A stretch of DNA of 64,000 nucleotides from Demequina globuliformis (lineage in GTDB: Bacteria; Actinomycetota; Actinomycetes; Actinomycetales; Demequinaceae), in assembly GCF_000975155.1 (NCBI RefSeq), contig NZ_BBRG01000003.1, positions 1 to 64,000 of the forward strand, written 5' to 3'. This document shows, one piece after another, positions 18,950-27,758 of the stretch. Numbering within the stretch: position 1 is the first letter of the stretch; every line of letters starts with the position of its first letter. The position numbers were made by a program, and so were the translations under genes. The notes beneath the pieces were generated by a model. The model did not search any database, was not told the DNA's origin, and was given only the letters and a program-made list of their open reading frames with translations.

Positions 18950-18985
18950 GGGAAGACTCCCTCTCGTTGAAACCCTGGCACCAGG

Positions 18986-19858
18986 CTAGCGCCGCCCGCC
19001 CACCAGGCGGCCCAGCGCGAGCATGACGACGCTGCCCAGCAAGCACGCGGCACCAATGAGCATCGCGCGGGTGGCGATCGCAGGGGCGCTGCCTTCGGTG
19101 ACGCTTTGAGTCCACACTGAGCCGAGCAGTCCGTCCTCGCCGCCTGGGAGAAATGCCATCACAGACTGAGGTTCAACGAACCGGACGACGAGGCCAAAGC
19201 CCAGGGAGAGAATCCCCAACGCGATGAGCGCCTTGCCAAGAAACCACCGCCGCCGGTGGGATACCAGGATGCCAAGGGCCAGTAAGCCCAGCCCCACCCA
19301 CAGGCCCCACGCGGCGAGCCACTCCATCCACGCGTACCCAGTCTGGGCATCGGCCATCTGATCCGCGTCGAGCACCTCGACGTCAACGGGCGGGACGGTC
19401 ACGTCCGGTGCGAGCGCAGCGACCCCGCCGAGGTCATCGATTCTGGCGTTGACCATACTCGAGACGTCGACCGCGAGCACGAGCGGCTGCGGGTCTCGGT
19501 CCGCGTCGGTGAGTTGCGCGAGGAAAGCGTCCTGTGCCTGCGTCACCTGCGCCACGACGGCAGCCTCGAACTCATCCGAGCGCACGGCGTCGTCCACCAC
19601 TGTGCGTACCTGCTCATCCACGCCGAGCGCCTCGGTGTCGATGCCGCGCTGGTCAAGGTTCTGGACCGTCTGGTCCTGCACCTGGCGGGACAGCGCTGAC
19701 ATCACACCAGGCACGTCGAAAGCGGTCTGCGTGATCCCCGTCAACGCGGTGCCGTCCTTCACTGTGGCGACCACGATGGAACTCACCGCCCATGCCACGA
19801 TCAGTAGCGATCCCGCGACGATGCTGAGCGCGGACAGCAACGTCCGCAGGCCCTTCAC
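18986..19858 (-). CDS. Multi-pass membrane protein of unknown function (paralogue 2)
   Basis: A 290-residue protein with the same layout as its downstream neighbour: an N-terminal helix (LLSALSIVAGSLLIVAWAVS), an outside domain with DDAVRSDEFEAAVVAQVTQA and AFLAQLTDADRDPQPL, then three helices. It lacks the long acidic tail. The GTG at 19858 overlaps the glnE stop (GTGA), so it is translationally coupled to glnE. The pair probably arose by tandem duplication. The coupling to glnE does not by itself imply a nitrogen role. Confidence 0.8.
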   Translation of the reverse strand: MKGLRTLLSALSIVAGSLLIVAWAVSSIVVATVKDGTALTGITQTAFDVPGVMSALSRQVQDQTVQNLDQRGIDTEALGVDEQVRTVVDDAVRSDEFEAAVVAQVTQAQDAFLAQLTDADRDPQPLVLAVDVSSMVNARIDDLGGVAALAPDVTVPPVDVEVLDADQMADAQTGYAWMEWLAAWGLWVGLGLLALGILVSHRRRWFLGKALIALGILSLGFGLVVRFVEPQSVMAFLPGGEDGLLGSVWTQSVTEGSAPAIATRAMLIGAACLLGSVVMLALGRLVGGRR

Positions 19859-22851
19859 TCGGTGTCCTCCCAGCCGTAAAACAGTCGCTCCATGACCGCC
19901 CGGGCATGCCGCGTCGTTCGCTCGTAGCGGTCGCGCAGTTCCATCCCCGTCTCTGGCGTTGCCATGATCTCGGTGAGGATTGCCAGCTCGTGTGGATCGC
20001 CAGGGAGGACGTCGGCCTCCTTCGCCTTGCCCCTCAAGGCAAGCGCTCCGCGTAGGTCCGTCGTCAACGTCCACGCGTCGCTCAGCGTCTCTGCGTCCTC
20101 CACGGACATCAGTTCGGCGGCCACTGCGGCCTGGAGTGCGGGCAGGGTGCGAGTGGTGCGGAGCGTCTCAACGGTACGACCATGCTGCATCTGCACCAGC
20201 TGGATGGTCCACTCCACATCGGACAACCCGCCCGGACCCAACTTGAGGTGGCGCCGTGGATCGAGTCCTCGCGGAAGGCGCTCCGACTCCATGCGCGCCT
20301 TCAACGTCCGCATCTGTCGCAGCGCAGTGTCAGGCAAAGACTCCGGGTAGCGGACCTCGTCGATCATCGCGGTGAACGCCTCGCGCAACTCGCCGTCGCC
20401 CGCGCAAGGGCGGGCCCTCAGCAGGGCCTGCGCTTCCCACGGGTCGGACCAGCGGCCGTAATACTCCGCACTACTGTTCAGCGACCGCGCGTAGGGGCCG
20501 TTTCTTCCTTCTGGACGCAGGTCGGCGTCAACGGCGAGCGATGGCTGGCTGGAGACCTTTTGCAACATGGTGCGCACCGCCTGCGCCACCTTCACCGCCA
20601 AGGATTGTGAACCCTCTGCGGTCCCGTCCCACACGAACTGCACGTCGGCATCGGAGGTGTAGCTCATCTCTGCGCCGCCGTACCGCCCCATCGCCACCAC
20701 GATCATCCGGAAAGGCAACTCATCCAATCCGGCAGCGCGCGCTACCTCCCAGCGGGCAATCCGCAGTGCTCCGGCGAGCACTACGTCCGCACAGTCCGTC
20801 ACGGACGCCGCGGCCTCGGTCGAGTTGATCAGGCCCAAGGTGTCCGCTGCAGCCACGCGTGCCAACTCGCGCCGGCGAAGCCCCCTGAGCGCGGTGATCG
20901 CATGGTCCGCGTCATCGGTGCGCTTCAAGATGGCGTCGGCCTCTTGCTCGAGCCGCTCGAGGCTACGAGGGGCGAGGTCAGCGTCGTTGTCCAGCCACGT
21001 GATGTGCTCCGCCGACGCCAACAGCGCATCTGTCACGTAGGGCGATGTCGACAGCAGCCTGGCGAGGCGCTCGGCGGCGCTGCCGGAGTCCCGCAGCAGC
21101 TTGAGGTACCACTGGGTGTCCGACAAGTGCTCTGACAGGGTGCGGAAGGCAAGCAGGCCGGCATCCGGATCGGCGCCCGACGCAAACCACCCGATCATCG
21201 CTGGGAGGAGCTGACGCTGGATGGCCGCACGTCGAGAGACGCCCTCGGTGAGGGCGGCAATGTGGCGCTGTGCCGCCGTCGCGTCCCTGAAGCCCACTGC
21301 CGCGAGGCGATCTCTAGCCGCCTCGTCGTCCAGACGTGCCTCATCCGCGCTGAGGGATGCCACCAGCGGAAGGATGGGGCGGTAGAACATCTCGAGGTGC
21401 AACGCGCGCACGTCGCGCCTAATGTCCTGCCACACCTCGTCCATGTACTCGACGGTGGCGAACCCTGAGGCGCGAGCCAGCACCCGTTTGCCATCGTCGT
21501 CCATGGGCATCACGTGGGTGCGGTGAAGCTTGCGTAGCTGGAGCCGGTGCTCCCACACACGCAGTTGGCGATAGGAACGGTCCATCTTGGCCGCGTCCGG
21601 CCGCCCCACGTAGCCCCCGTCGCGCAGTGCGCGCAGAGCATCCAGGGTCGTGCGCGAACGCAATGACTCGTCGTGGCGCCCATGGACCAACTGAAGTAGC
21701 TGAATGGTGAACTCGACGTCGCGCAGCCCACCGGCGCCCAACTTAATCTGGCGATCGGCGACGTCGGCGGGAACGTGTTCCTCCACCCGTTTGCGCATCG
21801 CCTGTGCTCCGGTCACAAAGCCGTCACGCTCCACCGCCGTCCACACCATCGGCCACACAGCATCCAGGTAGGCGGCGCCCACCTCGCGGTCGCCAGCAAT
21901 GGTGCGCGCTTTCAGCAGGGCCTGGAACTCCCACGACTCTGCCCAGCGGTCGTAGTAGGCCCGGTGCGACGCCACGTTGCGCACCAGCGCGCCGTCCTTG
22001 CCCTCGGGGCGGAGGTTCGCGTCGACCTGCCACAGCGGCATCTCCGCTCCGGCCCGGTCGCACGCTCGCGCCGCAGCCGCCGCCAGCCGTGTCGCCACCG
22101 CGAGCGACTCCGCGTCGGACGCACCCTCAGCGGGCTCAGCGACAAAGATCACGTCGACATCGGACACATAGTTCAGTTCCCGCGCGCCGCACTTGCCCAT
22201 GCCCATAATGGCCACGCGCGTCTTAACGTGCTTGGGCTCCCCCGCGCGAGCCAGTGCCAGGCCGGCTTCCAGCGCGGCACCAGCGAGGTCGGCGAGCGCG
22301 CGGCCCACCTCGGGGAAAATGTCCTGAGGCTTGGCGTGCCAGAGATCCTCAGCGGCGACGCGCATCAGTTGCCGCCGGTACTCCACCCGCATCGCGGCCA
22401 CGCCATCTGGCCCTGTCACGCTCGCGACGGGCGCGTCGTCGTCGGGGTCCGCTCCCACGGCACGAAGGATGGCCGCGCGCACATCGACGTCCGCAAACGA
22501 CTCGTCTTCGGGCCACGAGGCAAAGTCCGCGATGAACTCAGGGTGGCGCACCAGGAAGTCGCCAAGGGCGAGCGACCCGCCCAGCAACAACCCGAACTTG
22601 GCGCCCGCGGCGGAACCGCGCAGCGCAAGCAAGTCCGCGAGGTGGCCCGATTCCTGCGCGGCCTCGGCCACACGCAGCAGTTGCAGCAGGCCGGCGTCGG
22701 GGTCCGCGAGGTACGACAGCGCCCGCGCGGGATCATCAAAAGACTCTCCCGCGAGGGACTCGAGCTGTGCGATGAGGCCTGCCGCCCGGCTAGGGTCGGC
22801 AACCCCAGCGCGGCGCAGTTTGGTCGCGAGGGACACCTCTCGCGTGCTCAT
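19855..22851 (-). CDS. glnE: Glutamine synthetase adenylyltransferase/deadenylase GlnE
   Basis: A 998-residue bifunctional enzyme that adenylylates glutamine synthetase to inactivate it and removes AMP to reactivate it. Two nucleotidyltransferase domains are visible: GMGKCGARELNYVSDVDVIFV in the N-terminal half (deadenylase) and AMGRYGGAEMSYTSDADVQFVW in the C-terminal half (adenylylase). Each is followed by an all-helical domain. The start at MSTREVSL has GGAG 8 nt upstream. It lies next to glnA2 as in mycobacteria. Its target is GlnA1, which has the modifiable tyrosine motif. Confidence 0.96.
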   Translation of the reverse strand: MSTREVSLATKLRRAGVADPSRAAGLIAQLESLAGESFDDPARALSYLADPDAGLLQLLRVAEAAQESGHLADLLALRGSAAGAKFGLLLGGSLALGDFLVRHPEFIADFASWPEDESFADVDVRAAILRAVGADPDDDAPVASVTGPDGVAAMRVEYRRQLMRVAAEDLWHAKPQDIFPEVGRALADLAGAALEAGLALARAGEPKHVKTRVAIMGMGKCGARELNYVSDVDVIFVAEPAEGASDAESLAVATRLAAAAARACDRAGAEMPLWQVDANLRPEGKDGALVRNVASHRAYYDRWAESWEFQALLKARTIAGDREVGAAYLDAVWPMVWTAVERDGFVTGAQAMRKRVEEHVPADVADRQIKLGAGGLRDVEFTIQLLQLVHGRHDESLRSRTTLDALRALRDGGYVGRPDAAKMDRSYRQLRVWEHRLQLRKLHRTHVMPMDDDGKRVLARASGFATVEYMDEVWQDIRRDVRALHLEMFYRPILPLVASLSADEARLDDEAARDRLAAVGFRDATAAQRHIAALTEGVSRRAAIQRQLLPAMIGWFASGADPDAGLLAFRTLSEHLSDTQWYLKLLRDSGSAAERLARLLSTSPYVTDALLASAEHITWLDNDADLAPRSLERLEQEADAILKRTDDADHAITALRGLRRRELARVAAADTLGLINSTEAAASVTDCADVVLAGALRIARWEVARAAGLDELPFRMIVVAMGRYGGAEMSYTSDADVQFVWDGTAEGSQSLAVKVAQAVRTMLQKVSSQPSLAVDADLRPEGRNGPYARSLNSSAEYYGRWSDPWEAQALLRARPCAGDGELREAFTAMIDEVRYPESLPDTALRQMRTLKARMESERLPRGLDPRRHLKLGPGGLSDVEWTIQLVQMQHGRTVETLRTTRTLPALQAAVAAELMSVEDAETLSDAWTLTTDLRGALALRGKAKEADVLPGDPHELAILTEIMATPETGMELRDRYERTTRHARAVMERLFYGWEDTE

Positions 22852-22865
22852 GGTGACTCCGTGCG

Positions 22866-24200
22866 TTAGAGGACGGGCAGGTACTGCTCGAGCTCGTACG
22901 GCGTGACCTGGGCGCGGTAGGCCTCCCACTCGGCGCGCTTGTTGCGCAACACGAAGTCGAATACGCGCTCACCCAGCGTCTCGGCAACCAGTTCGGAGCG
23001 CTCCATCACCTGGATTGCCTCGGACAGCGATGCAGGCAGGGGCTCATACCCCATGGCGCGACGCTCCGCCGGGCTCAGCTCCCACACGTCATCCTCCGCG
23101 CCGTCGGGCAGCGACAAGCCGTCCTCGATGCCCTTCATCCCCGCCGCCAGCAGCACGGAGAACGCGAGGTACGGATTGGCCGCTGAGTCCATGGCGCGGT
23201 ACTCGACGCGAGTCGACTGGCCCTTGCTGGGCTTGTGAATCGGGACGCGCACCAGGGCGGAGCGGTTGTTGGAGCCCCAGCAGACGTACGACGGCGCCTC
23301 CGCGCCACCCCACAGTCGCTTGTACGAGTTGACGTACTGGTTGGTAATCGCGGTGATCTCTGGCGCGTAGGTCAGCAGGCCGGCGATGAACTGACGTGCA
23401 ATGGGCGACAGCTGGTGGTCCGCACCCGCCTCGTAGAAGGCGTTGGTGTCGCCTTCGAAGAGGCTGAGGTGGGTGTGCATACCCGAACCCGGGCCGTCGG
23501 CCAGCGGCTTGGGCATGAAGGAGGCAAAGACGCCCTGCTCGAGCGCGACCTCCTTGACGACGGTGCGGAACGTCATGATGTTGTCCGCCATCGAAAGTGC
23601 GTCTGCGTAGCGCAGGTCAATCTCGTTTTGTCCCGGACCAGCCTCGTGGTGAGAGAACTCCACCGAGATGCCCATGGACTCGAGCATGGTGATCGCCTCG
23701 CGGCGGAAGTTGTGCGCGGTGCCGCGGGGGACGTTGTCGAAGTAGCCGGCCTTGTCGACCGGCTGAGGCGGCATGCCGGGCTCAGGCTTTTCCAGCAGGT
23801 AGAACTCGATCTCGGGGTGCGTATAGAACGTGAACCCCTGGGCAGATGCCTTGTCAAGGTTGCGCTTCAGGACCTGGCGGGGGTCGGTCAGCGCCGCCTC
23901 ACCGTCCGGCGTGGAAATGTCGCAGAACATGCGGGCGGCTCCCTGGCGAGCCCCGCGCCACGGGAGGATCTGGAACGTCGACGGATCCGGCTTCGCGATC
24001 ATGTCCGCCTCATACACACGAGTGAGTCCCTCGACTGCGGAACCATCAAAGCCGATTCCCTCGGAGAAGGCGTTCTCCAGCTCCGCCGGCGCGATCGCGA
24101 CCGACTTCAGGACGCCCAGCACATCCGTAAACCACATGCGGATGAACCGGATGTCGCGCTCCTCGACACTGCGGAGGACATATTCCTGCTGCTTATCCAT
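22866..24200 (-). CDS. glnA2: Glutamine synthetase-like protein GlnA2
   Basis: A 444-residue type I glutamine synthetase paralogue, the right length for actinobacterial GlnA2. Active-site segments are present (GFDGSAVEGLTR, CDISTPDGEA, HHEAGPGQNEID, GSGMHTHLSLFEG). Where GlnA1 has the adenylylation tyrosine this protein reads DDVWELSPAE, so GlnE should not modify it. The start MDKQQEYVLRSVEERDI fits the family. It may have lower glutamine synthetase activity or another amine substrate. It precedes glnE on the same strand, 14 nt apart. Confidence 0.93.
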   Translation of the reverse strand: MDKQQEYVLRSVEERDIRFIRMWFTDVLGVLKSVAIAPAELENAFSEGIGFDGSAVEGLTRVYEADMIAKPDPSTFQILPWRGARQGAARMFCDISTPDGEAALTDPRQVLKRNLDKASAQGFTFYTHPEIEFYLLEKPEPGMPPQPVDKAGYFDNVPRGTAHNFRREAITMLESMGISVEFSHHEAGPGQNEIDLRYADALSMADNIMTFRTVVKEVALEQGVFASFMPKPLADGPGSGMHTHLSLFEGDTNAFYEAGADHQLSPIARQFIAGLLTYAPEITAITNQYVNSYKRLWGGAEAPSYVCWGSNNRSALVRVPIHKPSKGQSTRVEYRAMDSAANPYLAFSVLLAAGMKGIEDGLSLPDGAEDDVWELSPAERRAMGYEPLPASLSEAIQVMERSELVAETLGERVFDFVLRNKRAEWEAYRAQVTPYELEQYLPVL

Positions 24201-24309
24201 GTGCCCATCCTGCCCTACGCGTGTGTCCTTTGTGTAACGCTCTTGGCCGTGCGCGCGGGCCTCGCGCACGACTGCGCTCAGCACGTGCGCGACCACTAGG
24301 CTTGCCCGC

Positions 24310-25953
24310 ATGTCGACCCTGCGCATCGCACTCGCCCAAGTCAACGCCTGTGTGGGAGATATCGCTGGTAACGCGACTCTCATCAAGGATCGTTGCCGTG
24401 CGGCTCGTGACCAAGGAGCGGAGGTCGTCGCCTTCCCCGAGATGGTGCTGACCGGGTACCCAATCGAAGACCTCGCGCTGCGCGAAAGCTTCCAACGTGC
24501 CACCGCCGCTGCGCTGCAGGGCCTCGCCTCCGATTTGCAGACGGAGGGCTTAGGAGACCTGACAGTGGTGCTCGGCTCGCTCGGGGTCGACCCGGACGGC
24601 CGCCCGCTCAATGAAGCCGCGGTCGTGCGCGGCGGCGCGGTGCAGCAGCGCTACGCCAAGCATCACTTGCCCAACTACGGCGTGTTTGATGAGCGACGCA
24701 TCTTCGCGACCGGCGACGAGCCCTGCGTGGTCGAGGTGCACGGAAGGCGACTCGGCGTCGTCATTTGCGAAGACATCTGGGTCGACGGCGGCCCGGTTGC
24801 CGCGCTCGCGCACGAGGGTATCGACCTGCTCGTGGTGCTCAACGGCTCACCGTTCGAGGAGGGCAAGGGCATGGTGCGAACAGATCTGGTCCGTCGCCGG
24901 GCCGCGGAGGTCAACGCCCCGGTCGCGTATGTCAACCTGTGGGGCGGACAGGACGACCTGGTCTTTGACGGGCATTCCTTCGTGGTGGGGGCCGACGGCG
25001 CGTGGGTGGCGAACGCGCCCGGCTTCGAGGATGCGCTCCTCGTGTGGGATCTGGCCGACGCCGGCTCACCTGCCGTACCCGGCCCCGTCGTGGACTTCGC
25101 CTCCGACACCGAGCAGGTGTACCGCGCATGCGTGACGGGCCTGCGCGATTACGTCGTCAAGAACGGCTTCTCCTCCGTGATCCTCGGCATGTCAGGCGGC
25201 ATCGACTCCGCACTCACCGCGGCCATTGCCGCTGACGCCCTCGGCGGCGACAAGGTGGTTGGCGTGTCGATGCCGTCCGAGTTCTCTTCGGAACACTCGA
25301 AGGATGACGCCGCCGATCTCGCGAAGCGCCTGGGCGCGGACTACCGCGTGGAACCCATCGCGCCCATGGTCGAGGCCTTTCAGCGGCAACTCGCGCTCAC
25401 GGGCGTGGCAGAGGAGAACCTCCAGGCGCGCGTACGCGGTGTGATCCTCATGGGCCTGTCCAACCGCGAAGGTCACCTCGTCATCGCTCCCGGCAACAAG
25501 TCCGAACTTGCCACCGGCTACGCCACGATTTACGACGCAGGCTCGATTGGCGGGTTCGCTCCCCTCAAGGACGTCGACAAGACCCGGGTGTGGGATCTCG
25601 CCCGCTGGCGCAATGCCCATGCCGAGGCCACCGGGGCCGTGCCGCCAATCCCTGAGAACTCCATCACCAAGCCACCGAGCGCGGAACTGCGTCCAGGCCA
25701 AACCGACCAGGACTCTCTGCCCGAGTACGACCTCCTCGACGAGGTGCTCGACGCCTACGTCGAACATGCGGAGGGGCGCGAGGAACTGCTCGCGCGCGGA
25801 TTCGACGAGGCCGTGGTGGACAAGGTGCTGTCCCTCGTGGACCGCGCGGAGTGGAAGCGTCGTCAATACCCGCCGGGCCCCAAGGTGACCGCTCTCGCGT
25901 TTGGGCGCGACCGCCGCCTGCCCATCACCAGCCGGTGGCGCGAACTCTCGTAA
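24310..25953 (+). CDS. nadE: Glutamine-dependent NAD+ synthetase
   Basis: A 547-residue two-domain enzyme making NAD+ from deamido-NAD+, ATP and glutamine. The N-terminal nitrilase-type glutaminase has Glu44, Lys117 and Cys153 (VVICEDIW). The C-terminal synthetase has the PP-loop LGMSGGIDSALTAAI and the GNKSELATGYATIYD segment. A TAGGCT -10-like box ends 7 nt before the ATG and no Shine-Dalgarno is evident, so translation is probably leaderless. It is divergent from glnA2, sharing a 109-nt promoter gap. Confidence 0.95.
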   Translation: MSTLRIALAQVNACVGDIAGNATLIKDRCRAARDQGAEVVAFPEMVLTGYPIEDLALRESFQRATAAALQGLASDLQTEGLGDLTVVLGSLGVDPDGRPLNEAAVVRGGAVQQRYAKHHLPNYGVFDERRIFATGDEPCVVEVHGRRLGVVICEDIWVDGGPVAALAHEGIDLLVVLNGSPFEEGKGMVRTDLVRRRAAEVNAPVAYVNLWGGQDDLVFDGHSFVVGADGAWVANAPGFEDALLVWDLADAGSPAVPGPVVDFASDTEQVYRACVTGLRDYVVKNGFSSVILGMSGGIDSALTAAIAADALGGDKVVGVSMPSEFSSEHSKDDAADLAKRLGADYRVEPIAPMVEAFQRQLALTGVAEENLQARVRGVILMGLSNREGHLVIAPGNKSELATGYATIYDAGSIGGFAPLKDVDKTRVWDLARWRNAHAEATGAVPPIPENSITKPPSAELRPGQTDQDSLPEYDLLDEVLDAYVEHAEGREELLARGFDEAVVDKVLSLVDRAEWKRRQYPPGPKVTALAFGRDRRLPITSRWRELS

Positions 25954-26027
25954 CCCAGGCATCGGCCCTGGTGCACAGCACCGGCGCCAAGTATGTTCTG
26001 CCGGTGCCGCACGCCTACAGTGGTGGC

Positions 26028-26828
26028 ATGAAGAAGGTTCGGATTCACCACTTCGCCGAGATGAAGCGCCGCGGCGAGAAGATCACCATGCTTACCGCCT
26101 ACGACTACCCCACTGCTCGCGCGTTTGACGCCGCGGGCGTGGACATTCTGCTGGTGGGCGACTCGCTCGGCGACAACATGCTCGGCTACGACTCCACAGT
26201 GCCGCTAACGGTCGACGAGATGATTCCCTTCGCACGCGCCGTTGCCAAGGGTGCGGAGCACTCCTTCGTCATCGCTGACCTGCCGTTCGGCGCCTACGAG
26301 GTCTCCCCCCAGCAAGCGGTCGAGTCCTCCATCCGCATGATGAAGTTGTCCGGCGCCAACGCGATCAAGTTCGAAGGTGGCCGCCGCATTGCCGCCCAGG
26401 TCAAGGCCGTCACGGACGCCGGAATTCCGTTCTGCGGACACCTCGGCTTCACCCCGCAGTCAGAAAACGCGTTGGGTGGCCGCCGTATTCAGGGCCGCGG
26501 CGACGGGGCCTACGACGACATGCTCGCCGACGCTCTCGCGCTCCAGGAGGCGGGAGCCTTCGCCATCGTCCTGGAAATGGTGATCTCACCTGTCGCCGAG
26601 AAGTTGTCTGCTGCCCTCGACGTTCCCACCATCGGGATCGGCGCTGGGCCGCACACCGATGGTCAAGTGCTGGTGTGGCTCGACGCACTGGGTGTGGGCG
26701 AGTGGCACCCGAGCTTTTCCAAGCAGTACGGCCACATTGGCGACGCGATGCGCGACGGCGCCGCCGCCTACGTCAGTGAAGTCAAGGGCGGGCAGTTCCC
26801 CACGCTCGACCACACGTTCGACGAATAG
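26028..26828 (+). CDS. panB: 3-methyl-2-oxobutanoate hydroxymethyltransferase PanB
   Basis: The first committed enzyme of pantothenate synthesis, adding a hydroxymethyl group from methylene-tetrahydrofolate to ketoisovalerate. The 266-residue sequence has ITMLTAYDYPTARAFD, VGDSLGDNMLGYDST (metal-binding Asp), VKAVTDAGIPFCGHLG and FAIVLEMVISP with the catalytic Glu. I chose ATG at 26028: TACAGT ends 6 nt upstream, typical of a leaderless start, and longer versions have no ribosome-binding site. Confidence 0.95.
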   Translation: MKKVRIHHFAEMKRRGEKITMLTAYDYPTARAFDAAGVDILLVGDSLGDNMLGYDSTVPLTVDEMIPFARAVAKGAEHSFVIADLPFGAYEVSPQQAVESSIRMMKLSGANAIKFEGGRRIAAQVKAVTDAGIPFCGHLGFTPQSENALGGRRIQGRGDGAYDDMLADALALQEAGAFAIVLEMVISPVAEKLSAALDVPTIGIGAGPHTDGQVLVWLDALGVGEWHPSFSKQYGHIGDAMRDGAAAYVSEVKGGQFPTLDHTFDE

Positions 26829-26848
26829 CCTCGACGAAAGGATCGCTC

Positions 26849-27523
26849 ATGCCAACCCTCGCCATAGTGGGAGCCGGACCAGGATTGGGCGCCGCTGTCG
26901 CACGCCGGTTTGGACGCGAAGGATTCTCCATCGCCCTCATCGCCCGCGATGAGGCCAAGCTGGACGACCTCGTCACCGAGCTCGCTACCGACGGTGTCAC
27001 CGCGCGCCCGTACCTGGCAGACGTGCGCAACGGTCGGCAACTTGAAGCCGCGCTGGCCGACGCTGCCAACGAACTCGGCCCCGTCACCGCCCTTCAGTAC
27101 AGCCCCCTGCCGTCACGTGACTACCTCAAGCCGGTGCTCGACACTGACCCCGCGCTCGCGCTCGAGGCGCTGCGATTTTCCGCGCTAGGCCTGATGCATG
27201 CGGCTCGGGCCGTGCTGCCCGCCATGCGCGAGGCCGGCGACGGGTCGATCATCCTCATCAACGGCGGCACGTCAGTGAAGTCGCGTGCGGGCTTTGCCGG
27301 AACCTCGATCGCGTTCCCAGCGGAGACCGCCTATGGCGAGATGCTGCACGAACAGCTGACGGACGAGGGCATCCGGGTGCGCCAACTCGTCATCCCTGGC
27401 GCTATCCCCAAACTGCAGCTCGACAACGGCATCGAGGACGTCGCGGAACGCATTTGGCAACTGCACGCCACGCCCGGCGACTTCCGAGACATGCTGATCC
27501 CACTGGATGAGGGCCGCGAGTAA
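26849..27523 (+). CDS. Short-chain dehydrogenase-like protein with atypical active site
   Basis: A 224-residue Rossmann protein of the SDR superfamily. It starts TLAIVGAGPGLGAAVARRFG, the glycine-rich NADP-binding loop, and has LIARDEAKLDDL for cofactor specificity. The usual NNAG and YxxxK catalytic motifs are not present in normal form: the expected region reads QYSPLPS and later GTSIAFPAETAYGEML. Either catalysis differs or it is a binding protein. It has AAAGGA 8 nt upstream and is 20 nt after panB, so it is likely co-transcribed. Confidence 0.8.
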   Translation: MPTLAIVGAGPGLGAAVARRFGREGFSIALIARDEAKLDDLVTELATDGVTARPYLADVRNGRQLEAALADAANELGPVTALQYSPLPSRDYLKPVLDTDPALALEALRFSALGLMHAARAVLPAMREAGDGSIILINGGTSVKSRAGFAGTSIAFPAETAYGEMLHEQLTDEGIRVRQLVIPGAIPKLQLDNGIEDVAERIWQLHATPGDFRDMLIPLDEGRE

Positions 27524-27529
27524 CGCGAC

Positions 27530-27727
27530 CTACCCCTGACGCCACTCCTCGTCCGCCTCATCCCAGGCCTGAGTGCGCTTGCGAGCGGTCTCCAAGGCCT
27601 TGGTGGCCTCCTCACGCGTGTCATACGGACCCATGCGGTTCTCCCATGAACTCTGGGGCCCCTCCTCGACCTCGCCTGTGCGGGTGTTGAAGTAGTACTG
27701 CGGTTTCTTGTCGCCCTGGCTGGACAT
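27530..27727 (-). CDS. Small SPOR-like domain protein
   Basis: A 65-residue acidic soluble protein. YYFNTRTGEVEEGPQS, then NRMGPYDTREEATKALETARKR, matches the short SPOR-like proteins found beside map in Actinomycetota. The start MSSQGDKK is set by GGAGG 8 nt upstream (MPMSSQ is the nearby alternative). It is divergent from map, and its 5' region is 31 nt from the map start, so the two promoters overlap. The function is unknown; it is not membrane-bound by sequence. Confidence 0.75.
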   Translation of the reverse strand: MSSQGDKKPQYYFNTRTGEVEEGPQSSWENRMGPYDTREEATKALETARKRTQAWDEADEEWRQG

Positions 27728-27758
27728 TGGCATCGCCTCCCCCAATAGACTGCCAGGC

